This document shows, piece after piece, positions 18,843-26,910 of a stretch of 64,000 bases of DNA. This DNA is from Marinilabiliaceae bacterium JC040 (lineage in GTDB: Bacteria; Bacteroidota; Bacteroidia; Bacteroidales; Marinifilaceae), in contig SNAP01000002.1 of NCBI GenBank assembly GCA_022496785.1, positions 310,001 to 374,000 of the forward strand, written 5' to 3'. How positions within the stretch are numbered: the stretch's first letter is position 1; the number at the start of each line of letters is the position of its first letter. The position numbers were made by a program, and so were the translations under genes. A model generated the notes under the pieces. It saw nothing but the letters and a program-made list of their open reading frames with translations. It made no database searches and had not been told where the DNA came from.

Positions 18843-19220
18843 CTATTTTATAGCAATAGTCTCTATTTCAACCATAGCTCCCATAGGAAGATCCTTAACA
18901 GCATAAGCTACACGAGCTGGAAAATCAGAAGTATAATATTTTCCATAAACTTCATTCATTGCTCCAAAATTTGCAATGTCAGATAAATAACAAGTAGATT
19001 TAATAACATCTTTAAATGTATATCCAGCTTCTTCTAAGATATAAGAAACGTTTTTAAGAACTTGTTCAGTTTGCTCAACAATACCCCCCTCAACAAATTT
19101 ACCAGTATTCACATCAACAGGTAACTGTCCAGAAATATATAAAGTTCCATTAGCTTCAATTGCTTGAGAATATGGACCGATAGCTTTAGGTGCTTTAGGA
19201 GAATTGATAATTCTTTTCAT
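18843..19220 (-). CDS. ridA: RidA family enamine/imine deaminase
   Basis: RidA hydrolyses reactive enamine intermediates such as 2-aminoacrylate made by PLP enzymes. The 125 residues match the family from end to end: SPKAPKAIGPYSQAIEANG at the start, the active-site Arg R103 in PARVAYAV, and Glu in VEIETIAI near the C-terminus. It is transcribed alone on the minus strand. Confidence 0.95.
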   Translation of the reverse strand: MKRIINSPKAPKAIGPYSQAIEANGTLYISGQLPVDVNTGKFVEGGIVEQTEQVLKNVSYILEEAGYTFKDVIKSTCYLSDIANFGAMNEVYGKYYTSDFPARVAYAVKDLPMGAMVEIETIAIK

Positions 19221-19313
19221 AATTAGTTAATTTAATTGTTTAAAAATTTCTATTTACTCGCTAAAGATAAAAAAGAAATATCATTTTATATCCCATATAT
19301 TTATATAGAATTG

Positions 19314-19321
19314 TATTTTTG
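19314..19321 (+). promoter_or_regulatory. Probable -7 element (TATTTTTG) of the amidotransferase gene
   Basis: TATTTTTG fits TAnnTTTG and sits 22 bases before the ATG at 19344. It lies inside the longer open frame that begins with TTG at 19236, which argues against that longer start. Confidence 0.5.
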
Positions 19322-19343
19322 GAAAAATTTAAGATATCAAATC

Positions 19344-19913
19344 ATGAAAACAAAAATCTATATAATAGACAACGATGATTCATTTACTTACAACTTAGTT
19401 CACTATGTTGAACAATTTGCAGACATCGTAAAAGTTGTAAGAAATAAAGAAATTGATATAAAAGAAATATCTAAATTTGATAAAATAATAATTTCCCCTG
19501 GACCAGGTCTTCCAAAAGAACGTTCAATACTATTCGATATATTAGACACATATCATAAAACTAAACCTATTCTAGGTGTTTGCCTTGGTATGCAAACTAT
19601 TTGTGAATACTTTGGAGGAAAACTATACAATCTTAAACATATTCTTCACGGAGTCCCTTCAAACACAATAATATCTGACTACGACTATATATACCAAAAC
19701 ATACCTAAATCATTCACATCTGGAAGATATCATTCTTGGGCTTTAGAAAACAACAGTTTACCTTCACCTCTCAAAATAACTTCAAAAGACGAAAATAACG
19801 TTATAATGTCAATTTCACACAACTCACTTGATATAAAAGGAGTTCAATATCATCCAGAATCTATAATGACAGAATATGGTTTAGAAATTATAAAAAATTG
19901 GATTCAGCACTAG
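19344..19913 (+). CDS. Anthranilate/aminodeoxychorismate synthase component II (glutamine amidotransferase)
   Basis: This class I glutamine amidotransferase supplies ammonia to a chorismate-using partner for folate (PabA) or tryptophan (TrpG). From the ATG at 19344 it has 189 residues, typical for the family, and begins with IYIIDNDDSFTYNL. The catalytic triad is C80 (GVCLGMQ), H170 and E172 (YHPES). The partner subunit is not nearby, and no other trp or folate gene is in the window, so PabA versus TrpG cannot be decided. Its 3' end overlaps the convergent nucleotidyltransferase gene by 26 bases. Confidence 0.9.
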   Translation: MKTKIYIIDNDDSFTYNLVHYVEQFADIVKVVRNKEIDIKEISKFDKIIISPGPGLPKERSILFDILDTYHKTKPILGVCLGMQTICEYFGGKLYNLKHILHGVPSNTIISDYDYIYQNIPKSFTSGRYHSWALENNSLPSPLKITSKDENNVIMSISHNSLDIKGVQYHPESIMTEYGLEIIKNWIQH

Positions 19914-20613
19914 CTTTTTCTAAATTCTCAATTGTACCCAAATCCATAAAGAATGATTCATTATCAAGTTTACAAACTATCTGTTTATTCTTTGCCAATC
20001 GTAAATACATATCAATAATAGAAAAACTACCAGTTTCATTTATATATTTAAAAATTTCAGGAGAAACAATTTGAACTCCAGTGAATCCAACAAATTCAGA
20101 TTTATAAAAGTCATCATTTGATATTTTAGTTTCTCCGGTATATCTATTTCTCCAACCAGTCAATTTATCATTATACACAGTTAAGACCCTATCTTCAAAA
20201 GAACTTCTAACCAATAATGTAGCCAAAGCATTTGAATTGCTATGCGATTCTATTAAAGACTTAATATTACAATCAGATAAAATATCTACATTATGAATCA
20301 AAATATCTTCCCCATCTTCGAATAAATCTTTAGCATATAAAAGTCCTCCTCCTGTATCAAGCAAATCTCCAGATTCATCAGAAATGAGAATATCACACTT
20401 CCATTTCTTAGAAGAAATAAATTGTACAACTTTATCTGAAAAATGATGAACGTTTACAACAATACGCTTTATTCCTAGATCCACCATTTTAATAATAATT
20501 CTTTCAAGCAAAGGTTTACCCTTTAACATTACAAGAGCTTTGGGTATATCATTTGTCAAAGGTCTTAAACGTGTCCCTAAACCAGCAGCGAAAATCATTC
20601 CATTCATAATCAA
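19888..20613 (-). CDS. Sugar-1-phosphate nucleotidyltransferase, MurU-like
   Basis: This 241-residue protein starts with the nucleotide-binding motif FAAGLGTRLRPLTNDIPKAL and has DTGGGLLYAKDLF and the metal-binding HNVDIL. It should couple a sugar 1-phosphate to UTP or another NTP. Its start overlaps the preceding kinase gene by 4 bases (ATGA), the same partnership as MurU with AmgK in Pseudomonas, which convert recycled MurNAc to UDP-MurNAc. The exact sugar is inferred from this pairing. Confidence 0.88.
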   Translation of the reverse strand: MIMNGMIFAAGLGTRLRPLTNDIPKALVMLKGKPLLERIIIKMVDLGIKRIVVNVHHFSDKVVQFISSKKWKCDILISDESGDLLDTGGGLLYAKDLFEDGEDILIHNVDILSDCNIKSLIESHSNSNALATLLVRSSFEDRVLTVYNDKLTGWRNRYTGETKISNDDFYKSEFVGFTGVQIVSPEIFKYINETGSFSIIDMYLRLAKNKQIVCKLDNESFFMDLGTIENLEKASAESNFL

Positions 20614-21605
20614 TACTTATTATAAGAATTCTCAATAGTTTTATACAATTCAGGTAAATATAAATCCTTATCAATCTTTTTAAAAATATACATCAAATTT
20701 GATAAACCTGGTTTAATAGAATCAATAAAGTGCTGTTTTCTTTCATACAAGCCCCTTAAACCAAAAGCTCCCATAGCTTGTAAAAGTCTAATTAAAGAAT
20801 AGGCATAATAAGATTTAATAAATCTATCATTATCGAATTCAATATACTTATTCAAAGAAGAAATATAATAAGAAAGTAAACTTTCACGAATATTTTCAGG
20901 AATCTCAGCAATAGCATCAAATAATAAAGAGGCTATATCATACTGAAGAGCTCCTTTTCTTCCCCCCTGAAAATCAATAAAAAAAGGTTCTCCCTTATGA
21001 ATTAAGATATTTCTCGACTGAAAATCTCTGAACATAAAATATTTCATATCACCTTCAGAAACATAGTCTAATAAAAACGAAAAATCCTTTTCAAGTAAAT
21101 CTTCATCAAAAGGAATATTAGCTAATCTACACCAAGAATATTTAAAATAATTGAGATCCCAAAGTATTGATTGTCTATCAAACTTTTCTCGAGGAAAAGA
21201 ATAAGAATAATCAATACCTTCATTTCCTACAATTTGAATCTTAACTAAATTATCAATTACCTTCTTGTAAAGAGATATTAATTCTTCAGAAAAATCCCAA
21301 TTATCTTTTTCTATATAATACAAAAGGTCCTCTTTTCCCAAATCTTCTTGAAGATAAACACCATTTTCTAGATCCTCAGCTAATATCTTAGGAACACTTA
21401 TTCCTTTACTAATAAAATGATTCGAAAATTCTATAAAGGCTTTATTTTCCCTATAATCATCGTTATAAACAGCAATTATCGATTCATTCTCATTTATAAT
21501 TAATCGATAATACTTTCTATGAGAACCTGAAGGAGGTAAATTTTCAACAATATAGGGACTATTTCCAAAAATACTTTTATATAGAGAATCTATAAATTTA
21601 TTCAT
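20610..21605 (-). CDS. Aminoglycoside-phosphotransferase-fold sugar kinase, AmgK-like
   Basis: The 331-residue protein has the APH/choline-kinase fold. The catalytic loop is FRDFQSRNIL with D194 and N199, and the metal-binding Asp is D211 in FIDFQGG. Translationally coupled to a MurU-like nucleotidyltransferase, it most likely phosphorylates an amino sugar at the anomeric carbon, as AmgK does with MurNAc and GlcNAc in cell-wall recycling. Antibiotic phosphorylation is unlikely given the context. MupP and the muropeptide permease are not in the window. Confidence 0.82.
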   Translation of the reverse strand: MNKFIDSLYKSIFGNSPYIVENLPPSGSHRKYYRLIINENESIIAVYNDDYRENKAFIEFSNHFISKGISVPKILAEDLENGVYLQEDLGKEDLLYYIEKDNWDFSEELISLYKKVIDNLVKIQIVGNEGIDYSYSFPREKFDRQSILWDLNYFKYSWCRLANIPFDEDLLEKDFSFLLDYVSEGDMKYFMFRDFQSRNILIHKGEPFFIDFQGGRKGALQYDIASLLFDAIAEIPENIRESLLSYYISSLNKYIEFDNDRFIKSYYAYSLIRLLQAMGAFGLRGLYERKQHFIDSIKPGLSNLMYIFKKIDKDLYLPELYKTIENSYNKY

Positions 21606-21654
21606 TTGTTAGTGTTTAAATTAATATATACAAAATTAGCAAACACTTTAAAAT

Positions 21655-21690
21655 AAAAAAAGCCTTAAAGAAATAAATCTTTAAGGCTTA
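21655..21690 (-). terminator. Intrinsic terminator of the tRNA unit
   Basis: On the minus strand agccttaaag and ctttaaggct form a 10-bp stem with an 8-base loop, followed by six T. It lies directly after tRNA-Gly. Confidence 0.85.
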
Positions 21691-21693
21691 TTG

Positions 21694-21766
21694 AGCGGAA
21701 AACGGGGCTCAAACCCGCGACCCTCAGCTTGGAAGGCTGATGCTCTATCAACTGAGCTATTTCCGC
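21694..21766 (-). tRNA. tRNA-Gly (anticodon TCC)
   Basis: The minus strand folds into a cloverleaf: acceptor stem gcggaaa with tttccgc, D arm with tagctcagt, anticodon stem tcagc/gctga around the loop CTTCCAA, and T arm cgggttTGAgcccc-like. The anticodon TCC reads Gly codons. CCA is not encoded. Confidence 0.95.
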
Positions 21767-21772
21767 AATGGG

Positions 21773-21855
21773 TGGGAAGAGCAGGATTCGAACCTACGAA
21801 GACGAAAGTCAGCGGAGTTACAGTCCGCCCCAGTTGGCCACTTTGGTATCTTCCC
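21773..21855 (-). tRNA. tRNA-Tyr (anticodon GTA)
   Basis: The minus strand has acceptor stem gggaaga with tcttccc, anticodon stem gcgga/tccgc around CTGTAAC (anticodon GTA), a long variable arm as expected for bacterial tRNA-Tyr, and a T arm with ggattcgaacct on the plus strand. It precedes tRNA-Gly by 6 bases in one transcript. Confidence 0.95.
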
Positions 21856-21899
21856 ATTTAACAATCTATTTTAGAACTCATTTCCTCTCGATTGCGTTG

Positions 21900-21931
21900 C
21901 AAATATAGAGTGTTTTTATCTTTTGTGCAAA
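21900..21931 (-). promoter_or_regulatory. Promoter of the tRNA-Tyr/tRNA-Gly unit
   Basis: The minus strand reads TTTG (21928-21931), 20 bases, then TATATTTG (21900-21907), a textbook Bacteroidetes promoter. The start point would be near 21893, about 38 bases before tRNA-Tyr. Confidence 0.75.
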
Positions 21932-21994
21932 CAAATTTAGATGTTTTTTATAAATAATTTCTCAAATAAAACTTAATCTACTGATTATTAAAAG

Positions 21995-22024
21995 AAAAGA
22001 CATCATAAAAAAATGATGTCTTTT
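21995..22024 (-). terminator. Intrinsic terminator after SusD of pair 1
   Basis: The stem aaaagacatcat (21995-22006) pairs with 22013-22024, with a short A/T loop and T residues on the minus strand. It lies 21 bases beyond the susD stop codon. Confidence 0.8.
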
Positions 22025-22044
22025 CCATATGTTTTTCTAAGATA

Positions 22045-23433
22045 TTAAAAATCTTTATTAATTTCTAATTCTCTTTGAGGCCAACTTACCAATAATCTAG
22101 TATCAGTAGGCTGTAAAGGATTTGCAAAACCATGATGATTGATCACTTTTTTATATCTAACCAAATCAAACATTCTTGCATTTTCACAATATAACTCAAT
22201 TCTTCTATCAGCAAGAATATCATCAATTGTAACTGTAGCCATATCTACATAACCTGTTATTCTATTTTTCTTAACTTCATTTAAATAGAAAGCAGCAGTT
22301 TGTCCACCTGTAGCGCCTTTAAGAACAGCTTCAGCAGCAATATAATAAACCTCAGATAATCTAATTACTCGTGGGTTATTTACATATAATGGAGAAGTTA
22401 CACCAGCACGACCTTTATATTTCTGGCAATAAAAAGCTTCAAATTTATTATCTGTTGATTTTTCTTTAGCTAAAACACCTTTTCTTACATCACCTACTGG
22501 TAATGCATCATAGAATTGTTTAAAACTTGCAGAAGCAGTTCCTTCTGGATATCCATCAGGACTAGTATAATAACCAATTGAATTTCTTTGAGCATTATCT
22601 AAATCAGAAGTTCTTACTTCAAATAAGACTTCACTAGCTCCTTCTATTTTCCACGATTCCATATAATTTGCAATAGTATACAAAGCATAAGGAGAATTAG
22701 TAATCACATCTTTAGCAGCATCAAGAGCATCTTGATATCTCTCAAGATATAAATAAACTCTCGACAATAAACCTTGAACAGCCCAATAATTAAGACTACC
22801 TAAAGATTTTGCTTTTCCTATTGTTTTTAAAGATTCATTAAATTCTGTAATTACAAAATCATATGATTCCTTTAAAGTATTTCTTGTAAAAGTAGTATTT
22901 GATTTATGAGTCTTATCAGAAATAACAATACCAGATTTTGCAGCATTCATATCAGTTGCTACTGCTGGTAGTGGACAATAAATTCTTAATAACTCAAAAT
23001 GGTATAGTGCACGCATAGCGTGAAGTTGTCCCATTAAATCTTTATACTGAGGAGTTGAAGCTTCAGCTAATGGTTTAGCTTTTAAAGCTGCTATTATATC
23101 ATTAATTCTATAAATAGCAACATAAAAAGTAGAAAAGAAACCTGCTGCTTCATCTGAATTTTTATCTGTTTGTAAATTAATAACTGGACCTAAATGACCG
23201 TAATTATTTAGATATTCTAACTCTCCACCTTTTGCATCTGCATATAGTCCGAAATTACCACAATAAGACATGTCATTCACCAATGTAGCATAAACTCCGT
23301 TTACTGCAGATTGCAAATCTCCCACAGAGGTAATAGCCTCAGAAGCAGGCAACTGATTCGATGGAGATTGAGTTAATTGGTCTGTACAACCAAATAAAAC
23401 CACCGATAATAATATTATAAATATTTTTCTCAT
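22045..23433 (-). CDS. SusD-like nutrient-binding lipoprotein, pair 1
   Basis: SusD proteins form the lid over the SusC channel and bind ligand at the cell surface. This 462-residue member has the lipoprotein signal MRKIFIILLSVVLFGC and the SusD/RagB features: TPR-type helices (YKDLMGQLHAMRALYHFELLRIY) and a C-terminal RVIRLSEVYYIAAEA and RRIELYCENARMFDLVRYK. It is shorter than the lids of pairs 3-5 (about 585). The ligand is unknown. It follows its SusC by 20 bases. Confidence 0.93.
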   Translation of the reverse strand: MRKIFIILLSVVLFGCTDQLTQSPSNQLPASEAITSVGDLQSAVNGVYATLVNDMSYCGNFGLYADAKGGELEYLNNYGHLGPVINLQTDKNSDEAAGFFSTFYVAIYRINDIIAALKAKPLAEASTPQYKDLMGQLHAMRALYHFELLRIYCPLPAVATDMNAAKSGIVISDKTHKSNTTFTRNTLKESYDFVITEFNESLKTIGKAKSLGSLNYWAVQGLLSRVYLYLERYQDALDAAKDVITNSPYALYTIANYMESWKIEGASEVLFEVRTSDLDNAQRNSIGYYTSPDGYPEGTASASFKQFYDALPVGDVRKGVLAKEKSTDNKFEAFYCQKYKGRAGVTSPLYVNNPRVIRLSEVYYIAAEAVLKGATGGQTAAFYLNEVKKNRITGYVDMATVTIDDILADRRIELYCENARMFDLVRYKKVINHHGFANPLQPTDTRLLVSWPQRELEINKDF

Positions 23434-23453
23434 AATAATCTTTCTTTATTCAA

Positions 23454-26400
23454 TTAAAAATCAAGAGTTACACCAAACGAATAAGTTCTAGCTAGTGGAG
23501 TATCCACTGTTCTATATCCATTCAAATTAACCTCTAACTCCATATCTTCTGTAGCTGCATATAAGTATGCTAGATTTGAAACATGGAAATTTAATTTTAC
23601 ATTATCAATACCAAAGTTTTTATAAATATGCTTAGGGATATTATATGATAATCCTAATTCTTTAAGTTTAATATAATCTGTAGACATTATATTTTTTGTT
23701 GACCATTTGTCAGGTCTGTTTGCCCATGAAGCTACTGGTCTTGGATATTTAGCATCCTTATTATTAGGAGTCCAATAATTTCCTTCTACATCTTTAGCTA
23801 AGTTGAAAGTTCCTCTAACACCTTCATGATGGAAGAAATATCCAGGATAATCAAATAAATTACCTCCAAATTGGAAAGTAGTTAAGATATCTAAAGTGAA
23901 ACCTTTATATGAGAAAGTATTTGATAAACCTCCACTAAAATCTGGGAATGCTTTACCCATATTTCCTCGTTTAGCCTCAGAATATTTATAAGTTAAATTA
24001 CTTGGAGTAGCTGGTTTAGTAGGATCAATATAAAATTGAGAAAGACCAGTATCATTATTCACACCTGCCCATTTAGCAACATAGAAAGAATAAAGATCTT
24101 CACCTTCGCTATATATATATAAGTTACCATCACCTAAAATAATATCTTTTCCACCAGGTAATTTCTCAACCTTTGCAGATAAAGTAGAAACAGCTAAATC
24201 AATATTCCATTTGAAATCTGAACTTAAAATATCATTAACGTGTAATTCAATATCTAAACCTTGGTTAGAAATCTCACCTAAATTTTGAATTGAACTTCCA
24301 AATCCTGTAATATAAGAAGTAGGAACATTTAATAAAAGGTCTTTAGTATACTTATAAAAATACTCTACAGTAAACGAGAATTTATCCAAAAATGTTAAAT
24401 CTAAACCAACATTTAAATTAGAACTCATCTCCCATCCTAAATCTTTATTTTCTGGTTGTGATAAATAAATTGCAGAATTAGGACCATAAACTCCTGAGAA
24501 ATTATATAAACCTAAAGAGCTATAACTTCCACCTGGTAATGTACCATTTGTACCATAAGAGAATCTAAGTTTACCATCTTGAATAAAATCATTCTTCATA
24601 AAATCCTCTTTAGAGAATCTCCATGAAGCTGATGCTGACCAGAAAGTACCTTGTCTATTATCTTCACCTAATTTTGAAGATTCATCACTTCTAATACTAA
24701 ATGCTGCATAATACTTATTATCATAGTTATAATTGACATTTCCAAAGAAAGATCTTAAGAAATTTTTATATTTATAAGAACTTGCATTATCTGGTTTTCC
24801 GACTGCCAATTCATCTAATTTATCTGTTGAATAATCTTTAGCAGTTGTATTAACATATAAGAACTCATAATCTTGTGTTTCAAAACCTGCAATAGCACTT
24901 ATATTATGAACATCATCAAAAGTATTATTATATCTTAATACATTAGATGAAGACATTGTAATTACTCTTCTTTCAGCTCTATTACCTAAAGCATTCATTG
25001 AAGCACCATTTATAGAATTTGGTCCCCAATATTCAAAAGCATTTACATTTACATAATCGACTGAATTAGTAGTAGAAAAAGCTATTCCTTTATATATATC
25101 AAAATCAGCTTTAAATGAACTTAATGCTCTATAAGTTTTTGTTTTAATATATTCATCTTTTGCCTTTAGAATTGTTTTAAGATTCTTTACTTTTCCTAAA
25201 CCAGCGTTCATATTAAGACTTCCATCTGCATTATATACAGGTTCTGATGGATTCATAGAAAATAATAAACTAAGAGGAGAAGTTGTTGCAATACCCTGTT
25301 CTTGATCTGACTGGTCTCTTGAACCTTTTAGATCTGTATATGCAAGTTGTGTTTTAAAAGATAATTTCAACCATTCTTTAGCTTTTGTATTAACATTTAA
25401 CAAACCTGTATATCTTTGGAAACTTCTATTTTCAACTATACCTTGAACATCTTTATAACCAACACTGGTAAAATATTTAGTTTTATCAGTACCACCAGAC
25501 ACTGAAAATTGAATCTCACTATCAGTTCCTGTACCATAAACTTCATCTCTCCAGTTTCCACCATTTTGACGTTTAAATTCCATCCAATTTTCGTCTTCTA
25601 CTTGCTTCTTAGCAGCGGCATAATCTGCACTTGTATAATTATACAACTTACCAGCTTTATTTAATAAGTAGTTGATATAAGATTCTTTAGTATAATCATA
25701 GAAAGCCTCACCACTCATTGTTTCAAATGACTTAGTAGCTAAATTAGAAAAACCATAATTTGCTTTGAAATTAAAACGAGTTTTTCCACTGATACCTTTT
25801 TTAGTAGTGATAATAACAACACCATTTGCTGCACGAGATCCATAAAGAGAAGCTGCTGCTGCATCTTTAAGAACTGTAGTAGATTCAATATCATCAGGAT
25901 TAATTGTACTCAAAATACTTTGAGACTGTCCTGAGTGACCATAAGAGCCATTAGTCATTGCAACACCGTCAACTACATATAAAGGAGCAGTACTACCTGT
26001 GATAGAACCGATACCTCTAATTTGGATATCACCAGAAGAACCTGGAGCACCAGTTGTAGAAGCTACACGTACACCAGAAATTTTTCCTGCTAACGCCTTA
26101 TCAATTGATTCAGCCTTTGCAGCAGCAATTCTATCTCCTTTAACACTAGTTGCTGCACCAGTAAATGAAGATTTCTTTGCTGTTCCATAAGCTACAACAA
26201 TTACATCATCAGTCATAATACGATCATCTTTCAATGTCACATTAATAACTTTCTGATTTTTTACTTTAATAAACTGAGTAACCATTCCTGTAAATGAAAA
26301 TTCTAGAACATCTCCAGACTTTACATTTATTGAATACTTACCACTAACGTCGGTGTTTGTCCCCTGAGTAGTACCTTTAATAGATACAGATACTCCAGGA

Positions 26401-26513
26401 AGGACATCACCAGACTCTGCTGTAACAGTTCCTGTTACCGTCATTGATTGAGCAAAAACTGTACTCAATCCCAATAGCATAATACATGCTAATAATCCGA
26501 TTAGTTTTTTCAT
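23454..26513 (-). CDS. SusC/RagA TonB-linked outer-membrane transporter, pair 1
   Basis: The 1019-residue protein has a signal peptide (cut after VFAQ), a carboxypeptidase-regulatory-like beta-sandwich (about 25-95, GTVTAESGDVLPGVSVSIKG), a TonB box region (DDVIVVAYGT), a plug with IQIRGIGSI and ALYGSRAANGVVIITTKKG-type motifs, and a barrel that ends in Phe (GVTLDF), the assembly signal. It imports an unknown ligand with TonB energy. No STN domain is present, so it does not signal to an anti-sigma factor. It is the most distant of the five SusC with that of pair 2. Its promoter is 38 bases upstream. Confidence 0.95.
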   Translation of the reverse strand: MKKLIGLLACIMLLGLSTVFAQSMTVTGTVTAESGDVLPGVSVSIKGTTQGTNTDVSGKYSINVKSGDVLEFSFTGMVTQFIKVKNQKVINVTLKDDRIMTDDVIVVAYGTAKKSSFTGAATSVKGDRIAAAKAESIDKALAGKISGVRVASTTGAPGSSGDIQIRGIGSITGSTAPLYVVDGVAMTNGSYGHSGQSQSILSTINPDDIESTTVLKDAAAASLYGSRAANGVVIITTKKGISGKTRFNFKANYGFSNLATKSFETMSGEAFYDYTKESYINYLLNKAGKLYNYTSADYAAAKKQVEDENWMEFKRQNGGNWRDEVYGTGTDSEIQFSVSGGTDKTKYFTSVGYKDVQGIVENRSFQRYTGLLNVNTKAKEWLKLSFKTQLAYTDLKGSRDQSDQEQGIATTSPLSLLFSMNPSEPVYNADGSLNMNAGLGKVKNLKTILKAKDEYIKTKTYRALSSFKADFDIYKGIAFSTTNSVDYVNVNAFEYWGPNSINGASMNALGNRAERRVITMSSSNVLRYNNTFDDVHNISAIAGFETQDYEFLYVNTTAKDYSTDKLDELAVGKPDNASSYKYKNFLRSFFGNVNYNYDNKYYAAFSIRSDESSKLGEDNRQGTFWSASASWRFSKEDFMKNDFIQDGKLRFSYGTNGTLPGGSYSSLGLYNFSGVYGPNSAIYLSQPENKDLGWEMSSNLNVGLDLTFLDKFSFTVEYFYKYTKDLLLNVPTSYITGFGSSIQNLGEISNQGLDIELHVNDILSSDFKWNIDLAVSTLSAKVEKLPGGKDIILGDGNLYIYSEGEDLYSFYVAKWAGVNNDTGLSQFYIDPTKPATPSNLTYKYSEAKRGNMGKAFPDFSGGLSNTFSYKGFTLDILTTFQFGGNLFDYPGYFFHHEGVRGTFNLAKDVEGNYWTPNNKDAKYPRPVASWANRPDKWSTKNIMSTDYIKLKELGLSYNIPKHIYKNFGIDNVKLNFHVSNLAYLYAATEDMELEVNLNGYRTVDTPLARTYSFGVTLDF

Positions 26514-26551
26514 ACTTAATAGATTTTATTACTATTTTAATTAGTCCACCA

Positions 26552-26582
26552 TGAATATACTAACATTTATTAACACTACAAT
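26552..26582 (-). promoter_or_regulatory. Probable promoter of susC pair 1
   Basis: The minus strand has TTG at 26579-26581, 19 bases, then TATATTCA (26552-26559), close to TAnnTTTG. It lies 38 bases before the start codon and downstream of the small RNA terminator, so pair 1 need not depend on read-through. Confidence 0.5.
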
Positions 26583-26680
26583 ACTATCTTTAAGTTTTTT
26601 TTATATTTTTTTTAAGTTTCTATTTATAATATCAAGGCTACACCTCCAATATATACAGCACATACAAGACTTTTTTAAAC

Positions 26681-26708
26681 AAAAAAGGAGTCACTTAATA
26701 GTGACCCC
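26681..26708 (-). terminator. Intrinsic terminator of the candidate small RNA
   Basis: On the minus strand ggggtcact pairs with agtgactcc (one G-U pair) around a 4-base loop, followed by six T. It is well formed for transcripts reading leftward. Confidence 0.85.
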
Positions 26709-26827
26709 TAGTATTAACTAAAGTAAAACTGAAAATCCTGATTATCGACGATATCTCGCTTGACGGCCAACAATCGGATTGTAATCCAATTTGTTTATTT
26801 TTATGATTTCTCATTCATTTTAACATT
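26681..26827 (-). ncRNA. Candidate small RNA (or leader with small ORF) upstream of susC pair 1
   Basis: A strong promoter (26834-26864) and a strong terminator (26681-26708) bracket about 147 bases. The segment 26745-26800 is much richer in G and C than the surrounding intergenic DNA and can form two further hairpins: minus-strand aattggatt/aatccgatt, and gatatcg with cgataatc. A 39-codon frame (26814 down to 26695) begins soon after the predicted start and ends inside the terminator loop, so a small protein or leader peptide is also possible. I do not recognise the RNA family. Position suggests control of the PorV-like/susC neighbourhood or action in trans. Confidence 0.55.
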
Positions 26828-26833
26828 CAATAG

Positions 26834-26864
26834 CAAATATATGAATTTTTTAATACTTAGCAAG
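26834..26864 (-). promoter_or_regulatory. Promoter of the candidate small RNA
   Basis: The minus strand reads TTG (26861-26863), exactly 19 bases, then TATATTTG (26834-26841). This matches the -33/-7 consensus at the preferred spacing. It lies between the PorV-like stop codon and the RNA. Confidence 0.7.
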
Positions 26865-26910
26865 CCTTTTTAAGCTTTTTTTAACGAATACTAATAATTA
26901 TGCACATTTA

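Noticed and set aside
19236-19343. TTG-started extension of the glutamine amidotransferase
   Set aside because: The extra 36 residues match no family sequence and span the likely -7 element at 19314-19321.
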